A stretch of 64,000 bases of DNA from Microbacterium foliorum (GTDB lineage: Bacteria; Actinomycetota; Actinomycetes; Actinomycetales; Microbacteriaceae). Location: positions 3,534,001 to 3,598,000 of the forward strand of contig NZ_CP041040.1 in assembly GCF_006385575.1 (NCBI RefSeq). The letters run 5' to 3'. Both the position numbers and the translations under genes were made by a program. Shown one piece after another: positions 52,320 to 61,758 of this stretch (its first letter is position 1; each line of letters opens with the position of its first letter). The notes under the pieces were generated by a model. That model was not told the DNA's origin, did no database searches, and saw only the letters and a program-made list of their open reading frames with translations.

Positions 52320-53176
52320 GCCGCGTCGCCGAGCAGCTGATCACCGGCTCCGTCCCCGTGCGGCGCCGGCCGAAGGCGACCCTGCTGATCGGACTCGTAC
52401 TCACCGGCGTCGTCGTGCTGATCGCCCTGGTCTCGCTGTTCTGGCTGCCCTATCCGCTCGCCGACACCAGCGGCAGTCGCCTCGAAGGGCCGAGCGCCCT
52501 GCACCTGCTCGGCACCGATCGTCTCGGACGCGACCTGCTGTCACAGCTCATGTGGGGTGCACGGATCGCGCTGATCGTCGGCACCTGCTCGGTCGCGATC
52601 GCCGCCGTCCTCGGCACCATCGTCGGCCTCATCGCCGCGTTCTCCCGCCCCTGGGTCGACGACACGCTCTCCGCCGGCCTCGATGTCGTGATCGCCTTCC
52701 CCGTGCTGCTGCTCGCGATGCTCGTCGTCGCGGTGCAGGGGGCGTCGCTGTGGTCGGCGGTGCTCGCGATCGGTCTCGCGATGTCGGCGGTCGTGGCGCG
52801 ACTCACCCGCATCCTGTCTCGCCGAGTGCTGCAGGAGCAGTTCGTCACCGCCGCCCGCACGAGCGGCACTTCGACGCTGGGCATCGTGTTCCAGCACGTG
52901 CTGCCGAACATCGCGCCGACTCTCGCCGTCAGCCTCGCGCTGCAGTTCGGCGCCGCCGTGCTCGCCGAGGCGAGCCTGTCGTACCTCGGACTCGGCGCTC
53001 CGCCGCCCAACGCCTCGTGGGGTCGGATGCTGCAGGAGGCGCAGGGCACCGTGCTCACCGCTCCGGTCGGCGCGATCGCGCCCGGTATCGCGATCATCGC
53101 TCTCGTGCTCGGCGTCAACTTCCTCGCCGACGGCCTGCGCGACCTCGCCGACCCGACCCGCAGGAGGAGCCGATGA
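52316..53176 (+). CDS. Peptide-type ABC transporter permease (DppC-like), second system
   Basis: The 286-residue permease has LLGTDRLGRDLLSQLMWGAR and FVTAARTSGTSTLGIVFQHV, the DppC signatures, plus about six membrane helices. It overlaps both flanking genes by four bases. Confidence 0.92.
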   Translation: MSRVAEQLITGSVPVRRRPKATLLIGLVLTGVVVLIALVSLFWLPYPLADTSGSRLEGPSALHLLGTDRLGRDLLSQLMWGARIALIVGTCSVAIAAVLGTIVGLIAAFSRPWVDDTLSAGLDVVIAFPVLLLAMLVVAVQGASLWSAVLAIGLAMSAVVARLTRILSRRVLQEQFVTAARTSGTSTLGIVFQHVLPNIAPTLAVSLALQFGAAVLAEASLSYLGLGAPPPNASWGRMLQEAQGTVLTAPVGAIAPGIAIIALVLGVNFLADGLRDLADPTRRRSR

Positions 53177-53970
53177 GCATTCTCGAGGTCGCAGGTCTCA
53201 CGGTGCGCTCGGGCGCGGGCGCGTTGGTACGCGATGTCTCGTTCTCGCTCGCGGCCGGCGAGCGTCTGGGCCTGATCGGTGAATCGGGGTCGGGCAAGTC
53301 GCTCACCTCGCTCGCCGTCACCGGACTGCTTCCGGATTCTCTCGACGCCTCCGGTTCGGTGCTGCTCGATGGGCACCAGATCGTCGGTGCTCGGGATGCC
53401 GAGCTGCGACCGCTGCGCGGACCCGTGGCGCAGATCGTCTTCCAAGAACCGCTGACCGCCCTCGATCCGCTGATGAGGGTCGGTCGTCAGATCGCCGAGC
53501 CGCTGCGCCGTCATCTCGGGCTGCGGGGTGCGGAGCTGCGTTCGGCTGTCGCGAGCGCTCTCGACGAGGTCGCACTGTCGGATCCGCGCATCGCCCGCGC
53601 CTACCCACACGAGCTCTCGGGCGGCCAGCGCCAGCGTGTGGCGATCGCGATCGCCCTCGCGGCGCGTCCGCAGCTGCTCATCGCCGACGAGCCGACGACC
53701 GCGCTCGACGTGACGGTGCAGGATGCCGTGCTCGCCCTGCTCGAGCGACTCGTCGCCGACCGGGGCATGGCGCTGCTGTTCATCAGCCACGATCTCGCCG
53801 TCGTCTCGCGCATGGTCGACCGCATCGTCGTGCTGCGTGACGGGCTCGTCGTGGAGGAGGGCGCGGTCACGCAGGTTCTGCAGGATCCGGCGGAGCCGTA
53901 CACGCGGATGCTGGTCGACAGCGCGCGTGCACTCGACGCGTTCCTCGACGCCGCGGAGGGCGAGCGATGA
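53173..53970 (+). CDS. Peptide-type ABC transporter ATP-binding protein (DppD-like), second system
   Basis: The 265-residue ATPase has Walker A GESGSGKSLTSLA, signature LSGGQRQRVAIAIAL, Walker B LLIADEPTTALD and the EPYTRMLVDSA tail. ATGA overlaps on both sides. Confidence 0.93.
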   Translation: MSILEVAGLTVRSGAGALVRDVSFSLAAGERLGLIGESGSGKSLTSLAVTGLLPDSLDASGSVLLDGHQIVGARDAELRPLRGPVAQIVFQEPLTALDPLMRVGRQIAEPLRRHLGLRGAELRSAVASALDEVALSDPRIARAYPHELSGGQRQRVAIAIALAARPQLLIADEPTTALDVTVQDAVLALLERLVADRGMALLFISHDLAVVSRMVDRIVVLRDGLVVEEGAVTQVLQDPAEPYTRMLVDSARALDAFLDAAEGER

Positions 53971-54722
53971 GCCTTCTCGAACTGCGCGGTGCGAGCTTCG
54001 CCTATGGATCCCAGCGGGTGCTCGACGACGTGTCGCTGAGCCTCGACGACGGCGACTCCCTCGGCCTCGTCGGCGAATCGGGCGCGGGCAAGTCGACGAT
54101 CTTGAGGCTGCTGCTGGGGCTGTCTGCACCGCGTGATGGGCAGGTGCTGTTCGACGGCGAGCCGCTGTCGTTGCGTGATCGCGCGCAGATGCGTCGCTTC
54201 CGCGCGAGCGTGCAACCCGTGTTCCAAGACCCGTACTCGTCGCTCGACCCCCGCCAGCGCATCGACCGCATCATCGGCGAGCCGCTCCGTTCGCTGCGCC
54301 TGGTATCAGGTGCCGACGCGCAGCGCCGCATCGCCGAGGCACTCGAATCCGTCGGCCTCCCCGCCGACACCGCCCGCCGCTACCCGCACGAGTTCTCGGG
54401 CGGGCAGCGTCAGCGCATCGCGATCGCGCGGGCGGTCGTCTCGCGCCCGCGGGTGCTGCTCGCCGACGAGCCGGTCAGCGCGCTCGACGTCACGACCCGC
54501 GTGCAGGTGCTCGAACTGCTCGACCGCCTCCGCCGCGAGAACGGCCTGTCGCTCATCATGGTGTCGCACGACCTCACCGCGATCGCCTCGGCGTGCGTCC
54601 GGACGGTCGTGCTGCAGAACGGTCGTGTGGTCGAGCAGGGTGCCACGGCATCCGTGCTGCACGCCCCGCAGGATCCCTACACGCGAGCGCTGGTCGACGC
54701 GGTTCCGCGCCTCCCGCGCTGA
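53967..54722 (+). CDS. Peptide-type ABC transporter ATP-binding protein (DppF-like), second system
   Basis: The 251-residue ATPase has Walker A GESGAGKSTILRL, signature FSGGQRQRIAIARAV, Walker B LLADEPVSALD and the DPYTRALVDAVP tail. It completes the five-gene importer, with repeat family B copy 1 directly after. Confidence 0.93.
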   Translation: MSLLELRGASFAYGSQRVLDDVSLSLDDGDSLGLVGESGAGKSTILRLLLGLSAPRDGQVLFDGEPLSLRDRAQMRRFRASVQPVFQDPYSSLDPRQRIDRIIGEPLRSLRLVSGADAQRRIAEALESVGLPADTARRYPHEFSGGQRQRIAIARAVVSRPRVLLADEPVSALDVTTRVQVLELLDRLRRENGLSLIMVSHDLTAIASACVRTVVLQNGRVVEQGATASVLHAPQDPYTRALVDAVPRLPR

Positions 54723-54752
54723 GGCGGGTCGTCCCCACCGTCCCCACCATCC

Positions 54753-54827
54753 CGGATGGCTGACAGTTTCACGGATGGCTGCCCGACCGACGGTGTGTCT
54801 CCCGCCAGGCGGGTATCGTCCAGCCGA
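54753..54827. repeat. Dispersed repeat family B, copy 1 (75 bp)
   Basis: The 75-bp unit begins CGGATGGCTG, repeats CACGGATGGCTG after 20 bp, contains CCCGCCAGGCGGGTATC and ends CAGCCGA. The start and end arms are partly complementary. Copies of the same length are at 56611-56685 and 58863-58937. Confidence 0.82.
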
Positions 54828-54850
54828 GTGACCGGGGACGACTCCTGGTC

Positions 54851-55315
54851 TCAGACGACCGCGTGCCAGGCCTCTCGTAGTGCCGCCATAGAATCCCTCA
54901 TCTCCGGGTCAGGGAGGTAGACAGGTCCGTCGGAGATGTCGACGTTTCGCAGAGGGTCATCCGTGAGGTGCTGCGGGAACACATGGCAGTGAAGATGCGG
55001 GGCCCGATGCCCCATCACCAAGTAGTTGATCTTCCGCGGGTCGAATGCCTCATCGACGGCCCGGCCTGCGCGCTGGACATCGCGCCAGAACTCGCTGAGC
55101 TGACCGGCGTCCAGCTGACTGAGGTCAGTGAGATGCTCGCGGAGGATGACCACGGTGTAGCCGGGATGCGCCTGGTTGCGCACCAGTCGCATGTGAGTCA
55201 TGTCGGTCGAGGCCACCAGGATGCTGTGCTCGTTCTCCGGCAGATGTGCGTCGGCACACATGCCGCAGAGCTCCGGGTCCACGAGTTCGGCCCACTCCTC
55301 ATCCGTCCACCACAT
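54851..55315 (-). CDS. HIT family hydrolase
   Basis: The 154-residue protein has APHLHCHVFPQH, matching the histidine triad HxHxH of HIT nucleotide hydrolases/transferases. The N-terminal part has two cysteines (CGMC) that could bind zinc with the following H. VVILREHLTDLSQLDAGQLS gives the family's conserved helix. It is divergent from the trpS leader. Its nucleotide substrate is unknown. Confidence 0.88.
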   Translation of the reverse strand: MWWTDEEWAELVDPELCGMCADAHLPENEHSILVASTDMTHMRLVRNQAHPGYTVVILREHLTDLSQLDAGQLSEFWRDVQRAGRAVDEAFDPRKINYLVMGHRAPHLHCHVFPQHLTDDPLRNVDISDGPVYLPDPEMRDSMAALREAWHAVV

Positions 55316-55383
55316 CGGACCATGTAACCAGGGGAATGCCGCTGCCGGTCGCCTCGAGCGCCGCGGGTCGCTATCCTCGAGCC

Positions 55384-55428
55384 ATGCGTTTCACCGTTTC
55401 GTCGTGGTGGCTGCCGGAGCAGCCGTAA
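55384..55428 (+). CDS. Tryptophan leader peptide (14 aa, two adjacent Trp codons)
   Basis: ATG 55384 to TAA 55428 encodes MRFTVSSWWLPEQP, with two consecutive TGG codons. It is followed after 10 nt by a 10-bp perfect hairpin and then by the tryptophanyl-tRNA synthetase gene. This layout is that of a ribosome-mediated attenuator, as described for a Trp-tRNA synthetase gene of Streptomyces coelicolor. Alternative antiterminator pairings were not computed. Confidence 0.78.
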   Translation: MRFTVSSWWLPEQP

Positions 55429-55438
55429 CGCATTGACG

Positions 55439-55461
55439 CGCGGGCTGCACGGCAGCCCGCG
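55439..55461 (+). terminator. Attenuator hairpin upstream of trpS
   Basis: CGCGGGCTGC (55439-55448) pairs perfectly with GCAGCCCGCG (55452-55461) around an ACG loop. It lies between the leader peptide and the trpS start. No long U-run follows, but GC-rich intrinsic terminators without it are common in actinobacteria. Confidence 0.75.
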
Positions 55462-55513
55462 ACCCCTTCGCGGCACCATGTCCGTGCAGCTCCTCTCGAA
55501 TCAGGAGCAGATC

Positions 55514-56548
55514 ATGGACTCGTACGCCGCAACCCTCGCTCGCATGCCCGACCTTCGCGAGGCGATCGCGGAGCATCCAGAGAAGTACCGCGTTCTCACC
55601 GGGGAGCGCCCCACGGGGAGGCTGCACCTCGGCCACTACTTCGGCACCATCCGCGAGCGTGTCCGATTGCAGGATGCCGGTGTCGAGACGTTCATCATCC
55701 TGGCCGACTACCAGGTGATCACCGACCGCGACTCGGCCGGTGATGTGCGAGACAACGTGTACGGCGCGATCCTCGATTACCTCGCCGCCGGTCTCGACCC
55801 GAAGACCACCACGATCTTCACCCATTCCTCGGTGCCGGCCCTCAACCAGCTTCTGCTCCCCTTCCTCAGCCTGGTCACCGAGGCAGAGTTGCACCGCAAC
55901 CCGACGGTCAAGGCCGAGCTCGCCGCATCCGGTCGAGCCCTGAGCGGCCTGCTGCTCACCTACCCCGTGCACCAGGCGGCCGACATCCTGTTCTGCAAGG
56001 GCAACCTCGTTCCTGTGGGGAAGGACAACCTGCCGCACGTCGAGATGACACGCACGATCGCGCGTCGCTTCAACGACCGCTATGGCCAGGTGTTTCCCGA
56101 GCCGGCGGCTCTCGTGACCGACACCCCTGAGCTTGCCGGCCTCGACGGTCGCAAGATGTCGAAGAGCTATGGCAATGCCATCGCGCTGGGGATGACAGCT
56201 GACGAGACGGCCGACGCCATCAGGCGCGCTCCCACCGATTCGGAGCGGGTCATCACCTACGACCCCAAGAATCGGCCAGGAGTCTTCGGGCTGCTCGCGA
56301 CGGCCGCGGTCGTCCTCGACCGCACTCCGAGGGAGATCGCGGACGAGGTCGGCGGCGCGGGGGCCGGTGCGCTCAAGCGCCTGACGACCGAGGCGGTGAA
56401 CGAGTTCCTCGCAGACCACCGCGCACACCGTGCGACGCTCACCGTGGCTGATGCCGCCGCCGTGCTCCGAGAGGGCAACGAGCGCGCGGAATCCATCGCG
56501 AACGACACTCTCGACGAAGTGAGAACGGCGATGGGCATGACGTACTGA
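55514..56548 (+). CDS. trpS: Tryptophanyl-tRNA synthetase, second type (TrpRS II-like)
   Basis: The 344-residue synthetase has GERPTGRLHLGHYFG (HLGH at 38-41) and DGRKMSKSYGNAIALG (KMSKS), the class I signatures. The HLGH/GERPTG form, rather than HIGN, marks the TrpRS II group. Auxiliary enzymes of this kind can confer indolmycin resistance. ATG 55514 follows AGGAG by 6 nt; the upstream ATG 55478 lacks a ribosome site. It is preceded by a Trp leader and hairpin, so tryptophanyl-tRNA shortage probably induces it. A housekeeping copy is expected elsewhere in the genome. Confidence 0.93.
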   Translation: MDSYAATLARMPDLREAIAEHPEKYRVLTGERPTGRLHLGHYFGTIRERVRLQDAGVETFIILADYQVITDRDSAGDVRDNVYGAILDYLAAGLDPKTTTIFTHSSVPALNQLLLPFLSLVTEAELHRNPTVKAELAASGRALSGLLLTYPVHQAADILFCKGNLVPVGKDNLPHVEMTRTIARRFNDRYGQVFPEPAALVTDTPELAGLDGRKMSKSYGNAIALGMTADETADAIRRAPTDSERVITYDPKNRPGVFGLLATAAVVLDRTPREIADEVGGAGAGALKRLTTEAVNEFLADHRAHRATLTVADAAAVLREGNERAESIANDTLDEVRTAMGMTY

Positions 56549-56610
56549 CGGCCGTCAAGAGGTCAGTACGGCTGAGCTACGTATCGCTTCGTCGTCTCCT
56601 GCATCCGTCA

Positions 56611-56685
56611 CGGATGACTGGCCGTTTCACGGATGGCTGACCGATCGACGGCGAGTCGCCCGCCAGTCGGGTATCAGCCAGCCGA
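56611..56685. repeat. Dispersed repeat family B, copy 2 (75 bp)
   Basis: It begins CGGATGACTGG, contains TTTCACGGATGGCTGACC and ends GCCAGCCGA. Its right end overlaps the 3' end of the DUF779 gene and supplies that gene's stop codon. Confidence 0.82.
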
Positions 56686-57090
56686 TCGGCCGCCCGCCGA
56701 ACCCGCCAGCCCGAAGTACGCGAGCTCCGCGTCGTTCAGCATCCGCGAGCGGATGAGGAACCGCATCCCCGTCGGGCCCTCGACCGAGAAGCCCGCACCT
56801 CGACCCGGCACGACGTCGATGGTCAGGTGCGTGTACTTCCAGTACTCGAACTGCGACTCCGACATGAAGACCTCGACCGGGGCCTCGAGTCCGACATCGA
56901 GCGCCCCCAGCAGCACGTCTCCGGCCCCCGTGATGAACATGCCCACGGGGTAGCACATGGGCGACGAGCCGTCGCAGCATCCACCCGACTGATGGAACAT
57001 CAGAGGTCCGTGCTGCACAGTGAGATCTCGCACGAGGGATGCCGCGGCATCCGTCACGTCGACCCGCTGGTAGGTGCCGATACTCACCAT
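56674..57090 (-). CDS. DUF779 protein linked to aldehyde dehydrogenase
   Basis: The 138-residue protein contains FHQSGGCCDGSSPMCYPVG and YWKYTHLTIDVVPGRGAGF, the DUF779 pattern with conserved Cys/His residues. The family is commonly found next to this type of aldehyde dehydrogenase and may be an accessory. Its last residues (AGGRSAG) and stop lie in repeat family B copy 2, so the C-terminus is probably altered from the ancestral form. Confidence 0.88.
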   Translation of the reverse strand: MVSIGTYQRVDVTDAAASLVRDLTVQHGPLMFHQSGGCCDGSSPMCYPVGMFITGAGDVLLGALDVGLEAPVEVFMSESQFEYWKYTHLTIDVVPGRGAGFSVEGPTGMRFLIRSRMLNDAELAYFGLAGSAGGRSAG

Positions 57091-57171
57091 GCTCCGCGCC
57101 TTCCTGGGGTGGTTCGAGGGCAGATGGTTCCGGGCGGACGCTGAGGATGCAGCGCCCGCCCGGGGTCGAAC

Positions 57172-58737
<1,566 letters not shown>

Positions 58738-58802
58738 CGGAACTCCTTCGACGGGCCACGGCGTCGGTGCTGCGGCTGTCCTCTGACGGTAGGTCGGCGG
58801 AG

Positions 58803-58836
58803 GTTGCGCTCCGATGCGCAACGTTGCGAACGGTTG
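58803..58836. promoter_or_regulatory. GTTGC-motif array upstream of the aldehyde dehydrogenase
   Basis: The perfect 12-bp palindrome CGCAACGTTGCG lies at 58817-58828, with GGTTGCG at 58802-58808 on its left and GGTTGCAC at 58832-58839 on its right. The repeated half-site suggests cooperative binding by the GAF-domain regulator encoded upstream. Confidence 0.6.
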
Positions 58837-58862
58837 CACGGCGATCCCAGGCTGGATCCGCT

Positions 58863-58937
58863 CGGATGGCTGATGATTCCCCGGATGGCGGGCATACCGT
58901 CGGCGTGTACACGTCCGGGCGGGGATCCGTCAGCCGT
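58863..58937. repeat. Dispersed repeat family B, copy 3 (75 bp)
   Basis: It begins CGGATGGCTG, repeats CCGGATGGCGG and ends TCAGCCGT. It is the most diverged of the three copies but has the same 75-bp length. It ends 11 bp before the stop codon of the GAF regulator gene. Confidence 0.75.
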
Positions 58938-58948
58938 ATGACCCCGCG

Positions 58949-60274
58949 TCAGCGATCTTCGATGCGTTCGATGCGCGCGACGAGTCCCGCGCGCTTCGGT
59001 GACCGGGCCGGCAGCATCTCGAGAGCGAGACGGAGAGCCGCGGCATCCCCCTGCCCCTCCGGAATATCGGCGTACTCCAGGAGCACATCGAGGCTCGCTT
59101 CCGAGAGCATCGCCTCGCGCAGCGCCGCCCTCACCGACTCTCGGAACTCCTCCACACCGGGCGAGGTCGATTCGGGAAGCACGGGGCCGCGATAGGCGGT
59201 CAGTGCGACCCGATGCGCGCCTCGGTCGAGCAGCGAGAGCACGTCGTGCGCGTCGGTCTCGAGGGGCACCGTCAGTCGGTAGGGCCGGGATTCGGGAACG
59301 AGGCTGGGCGCGTGCTTCTCGAGCACCTTGCGCAGGCGCACCATCTCAGGGCGCAGAGTGTCGGCGGATGCGCCGGGTCCGTAGACGAGTTCGCTCAGGC
59401 GCTCGGCAGACAGGCCCTGCCGGTTCACCGCGAGCATCAGCAGGATGGCCGCGTGGCGAGCGCTGAGCTCGATCATCGACTCCTCGAGTTCGGTCTCGGA
59501 CTCCAGGCGCGCTCTGTCCCGCCCGAGCACGTGCAGGGTCGCGCGGGTCGTGGGCTTGGCGCGAGACGAGAAGGTCGTGGGGCGTGGCGCGTCGCTGCGC
59601 GCCCGAAGCCGCGCCACCATCAACTCGGACTCGACCGCCCGCGCCGTGGCATCGACCAGCAGCCGTGCCTGAGTCGAGACGACTTCGTCTCCGCCCGTGA
59701 CGTCGATCACTCCGAGCACGCGCCGCGTCTCAGGGTCGCGCACGGGCGCCGCGGTGCACGACCACGGATGCACGAGTCGGTTGTAGTGCTCGGCCCCGCG
59801 GATCTGCACCGAGTGCTCGAGCTCGAGCGCGGTGCCCGGGGCGGTGGTGCCGACGGCATCCTCCGCCCAGTTCGCTCCGGCGACGAATCCCATCCCCTCG
59901 GTGAGCGACTGCAGCTGGCGGTCGCCTTCGATCCAAAGCAGCCGGCCGGCCTGATCGCCGACGGCGACCACGACCCCCGACTCTTCGGGGGTGCCGGGCA
60001 GAAGCAGGGCACGGATCATGTCCATGGCGGATGCCAGCGGATGCGCGAGTCGATAGGCCTCGAGCTCCTCGCTCACGAGCTCGATGCGTGGGGCTTCCTC
60101 GGGCGCGACCCGGCCTCTCCACGAGCGCACCCACGACTCCCGGACGAGAGGACGCACCTGCTGCAGTCGATGATCATCGAGGTTGCCGGCGATGAGTTCT
60201 TCATGTGCGCGCTCGATCAGCAGACGAGAGGCCTCAGGAGGACCATCACGTGACACCTGCCACGACGCGACCAC
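58949..60274 (-). CDS. GAF-domain transcriptional regulator of the aldehyde dehydrogenase locus
   Basis: The 441-residue protein has an N-terminal region like the AcoR family (VRESWVRSWRGRVAPEEAPR). A GAF domain follows (GMGFVAGANWAEDAVGTTAP, HPWSCTAAPVRDPETRRVLG). The C-terminal part is helical with a winged-helix (SADTLRPEMVRLRKVLEKH). No sigma-54 AAA domain is present. GTG 60274 follows GGAG with 5 nt spacing. In actinobacteria such regulators are linked to acetaldehyde dehydrogenase genes and probably sense an aldehyde or alcohol. Confidence 0.82.
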   Translation of the reverse strand: MVASWQVSRDGPPEASRLLIERAHEELIAGNLDDHRLQQVRPLVRESWVRSWRGRVAPEEAPRIELVSEELEAYRLAHPLASAMDMIRALLLPGTPEESGVVVAVGDQAGRLLWIEGDRQLQSLTEGMGFVAGANWAEDAVGTTAPGTALELEHSVQIRGAEHYNRLVHPWSCTAAPVRDPETRRVLGVIDVTGGDEVVSTQARLLVDATARAVESELMVARLRARSDAPRPTTFSSRAKPTTRATLHVLGRDRARLESETELEESMIELSARHAAILLMLAVNRQGLSAERLSELVYGPGASADTLRPEMVRLRKVLEKHAPSLVPESRPYRLTVPLETDAHDVLSLLDRGAHRVALTAYRGPVLPESTSPGVEEFRESVRAALREAMLSEASLDVLLEYADIPEGQGDAAALRLALEMLPARSPKRAGLVARIERIEDR

Positions 60275-60604
60275 AGCATCTCCATTCGTCGTCGGTGGAG
60301 CGTAACCCCAGTGTAGGAGCCGGATGCCGCGGGCGTAACCCGCGATATTCCGCCGAGGCACGGGTCCCTTTACTGGTATACCGGCACTTCGGTCCAGAGT
60401 CCGTAATATGCACGAAGGCACCTGCTGGTGCGACCTTGACGGCCTCTCGCGACCCGTGCGACGCCCCGGGGCGCGGTGACACCCCGAGGCGAACCCTCGC
60501 GGTGCACACTTCGGCCCATCAGATCGATGCAGATGAGCGAGGTGCATCGTCGCGATCGGAGAGATCATGCCAACGGGCCCCGTCGCGCCGTTCGAGGTTC
60601 GGCG
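60275..60604. other. Intergenic region between two divergent regulators
   Basis: No gene was recognised in these 330 bp. It contains a short hairpin CGCGGG/CCCGCG at 60328-60344 and the motif TGGTATACCGGCA at 60374-60386, which also occurs at 48267-48279. Confidence 0.5.
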
Positions 60605-61462
60605 ATGGCTGCGCTACGCGTACTGATCGTCGATGACGACCCGATGGTCGCACAGCTGCATCGGATGTTCGTCGAGCGGACCCCCGGTTTCGTCGTGACG
60701 GGCATCGCGTCCTCCGGCGAGGCGGCGATCGAGATGGTGGACGGCGACCGTCCCGACGTCGTCCTGCTCGACCTCCAGCTTCCCGGCATCTCGGGAATCG
60801 ATGTTCTGCGCCTGTTGCGCACGCATCCCGGCGACGATGTCGATGTCATCGCCGTCACCGCAGACCGCAGGGCGAGCAGCGTCGCGCAGATGCGGACGCT
60901 GGGCGTCGCGCACTATCTCGCCAAGCCGTTCTCGCTGCGAGAGCTTCGCTCTCGGCTCCGATCGGTGGCCCGGGTGCGCAGCGCCCTCTCATCGCGACAG
61001 ATCTTCGACGGCCAATCCGAGATCGACGAGGTCATGCACAGCGAGTTCGTCGTCGACATCTCGCCCGGCCGACCCGACGACCCCACCGATCGGGACATCC
61101 GAGCCGGGCATCCGCTCGATCTTCTGCGTGAGCGCGCCGATCTCGCGATCTCGGAGCAGGCCCACTCGATGGATTTCACGCTGCACGCCCTCGCTGACTC
61201 GCTGCACGTCTCGGCACGCCAGCTGCAGCGGGCGTATGCACGCGACGGACGCTCGGTGCAGGACGCGATCCGTGATCATCGGGTCGGAGTGGCCGCGATG
61301 CTGATGCTCGGAGTGGAGCGCCTGACGGCGACCGAGATCACCCGGCGAAGCGGCTTCAGCAGTCCGCGCAGCTTGCGGCGCGCCTTTCAGGACGTGCACG
61401 GGGTTCCTCCCGCTCGCTGGCGAGCCGCGCACGCGACGGTCGAGATCGACGAGTCGGAATAG
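60605..61462 (+). CDS. Response regulator with AraC-type DNA-binding domain
   Basis: The 285-residue protein has a receiver with LIVDDDPMVAQLH, phosphoacceptor Asp in VVLLDLQLPG and Lys in LAKPFSL. A linker follows, and then an AraC-type double helix-turn-helix (FTLHALADSLHVSARQLQRA, TATEITRRSGFSSPRSLRRA). No histidine kinase is adjacent. An upstream in-frame GTG at 60476 is possible. This CitB/YesN-like architecture is uncommon in actinobacteria. Confidence 0.85.
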   Translation: MAALRVLIVDDDPMVAQLHRMFVERTPGFVVTGIASSGEAAIEMVDGDRPDVVLLDLQLPGISGIDVLRLLRTHPGDDVDVIAVTADRRASSVAQMRTLGVAHYLAKPFSLRELRSRLRSVARVRSALSSRQIFDGQSEIDEVMHSEFVVDISPGRPDDPTDRDIRAGHPLDLLRERADLAISEQAHSMDFTLHALADSLHVSARQLQRAYARDGRSVQDAIRDHRVGVAAMLMLGVERLTATEITRRSGFSSPRSLRRAFQDVHGVPPARWRAAHATVEIDESE

Positions 61463-61653
61463 CGACGGGAAACGGACAGAACGCGTCGGGCTGATGAGGA
61501 AGGGCCCTGCCGTGGTCAGGCGCGTCGACGCGAGCCGCGAAGATGTTCGGGAGGTCGCTGTGGCGCGAGACGCGACGTGATCGCCGCTCGTGCGACGTGA
61601 TCTCGGTCGCGCGTGGGGCGCGACACGGCACACGTCCTCGGACGTCTGCGTGA

Positions 61654-61674
61654 GAGGAGCCGATGAGGCTCCTC
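61654..61674 (+). terminator. Stem-loop downstream of the receiver-AraC gene
   Basis: GAGGAGCC (61654-61661) pairs perfectly with GGCTCCTC (61667-61674) around GATGA. It lies in the 296-bp gene-free interval 61463-61758, which also contains GCGACGTGATC twice (61574 and 61598 regions). Confidence 0.55.
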
Positions 61675-61758
61675 GCCGTGAGGGGCGTTCGACTGGGGGG
61701 ACCCCCCTCATGGGCGCGCCGCGCGCGGGCCGTCAGGGAGTGGAGCTGCTCGATGGGC

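Noticed and set aside
55246..55428. A longer gene ending at the Trp leader
   Set aside because: It lies opposite the HIT gene start; only the last 14 codons from ATG 55384 make sense as a leader.
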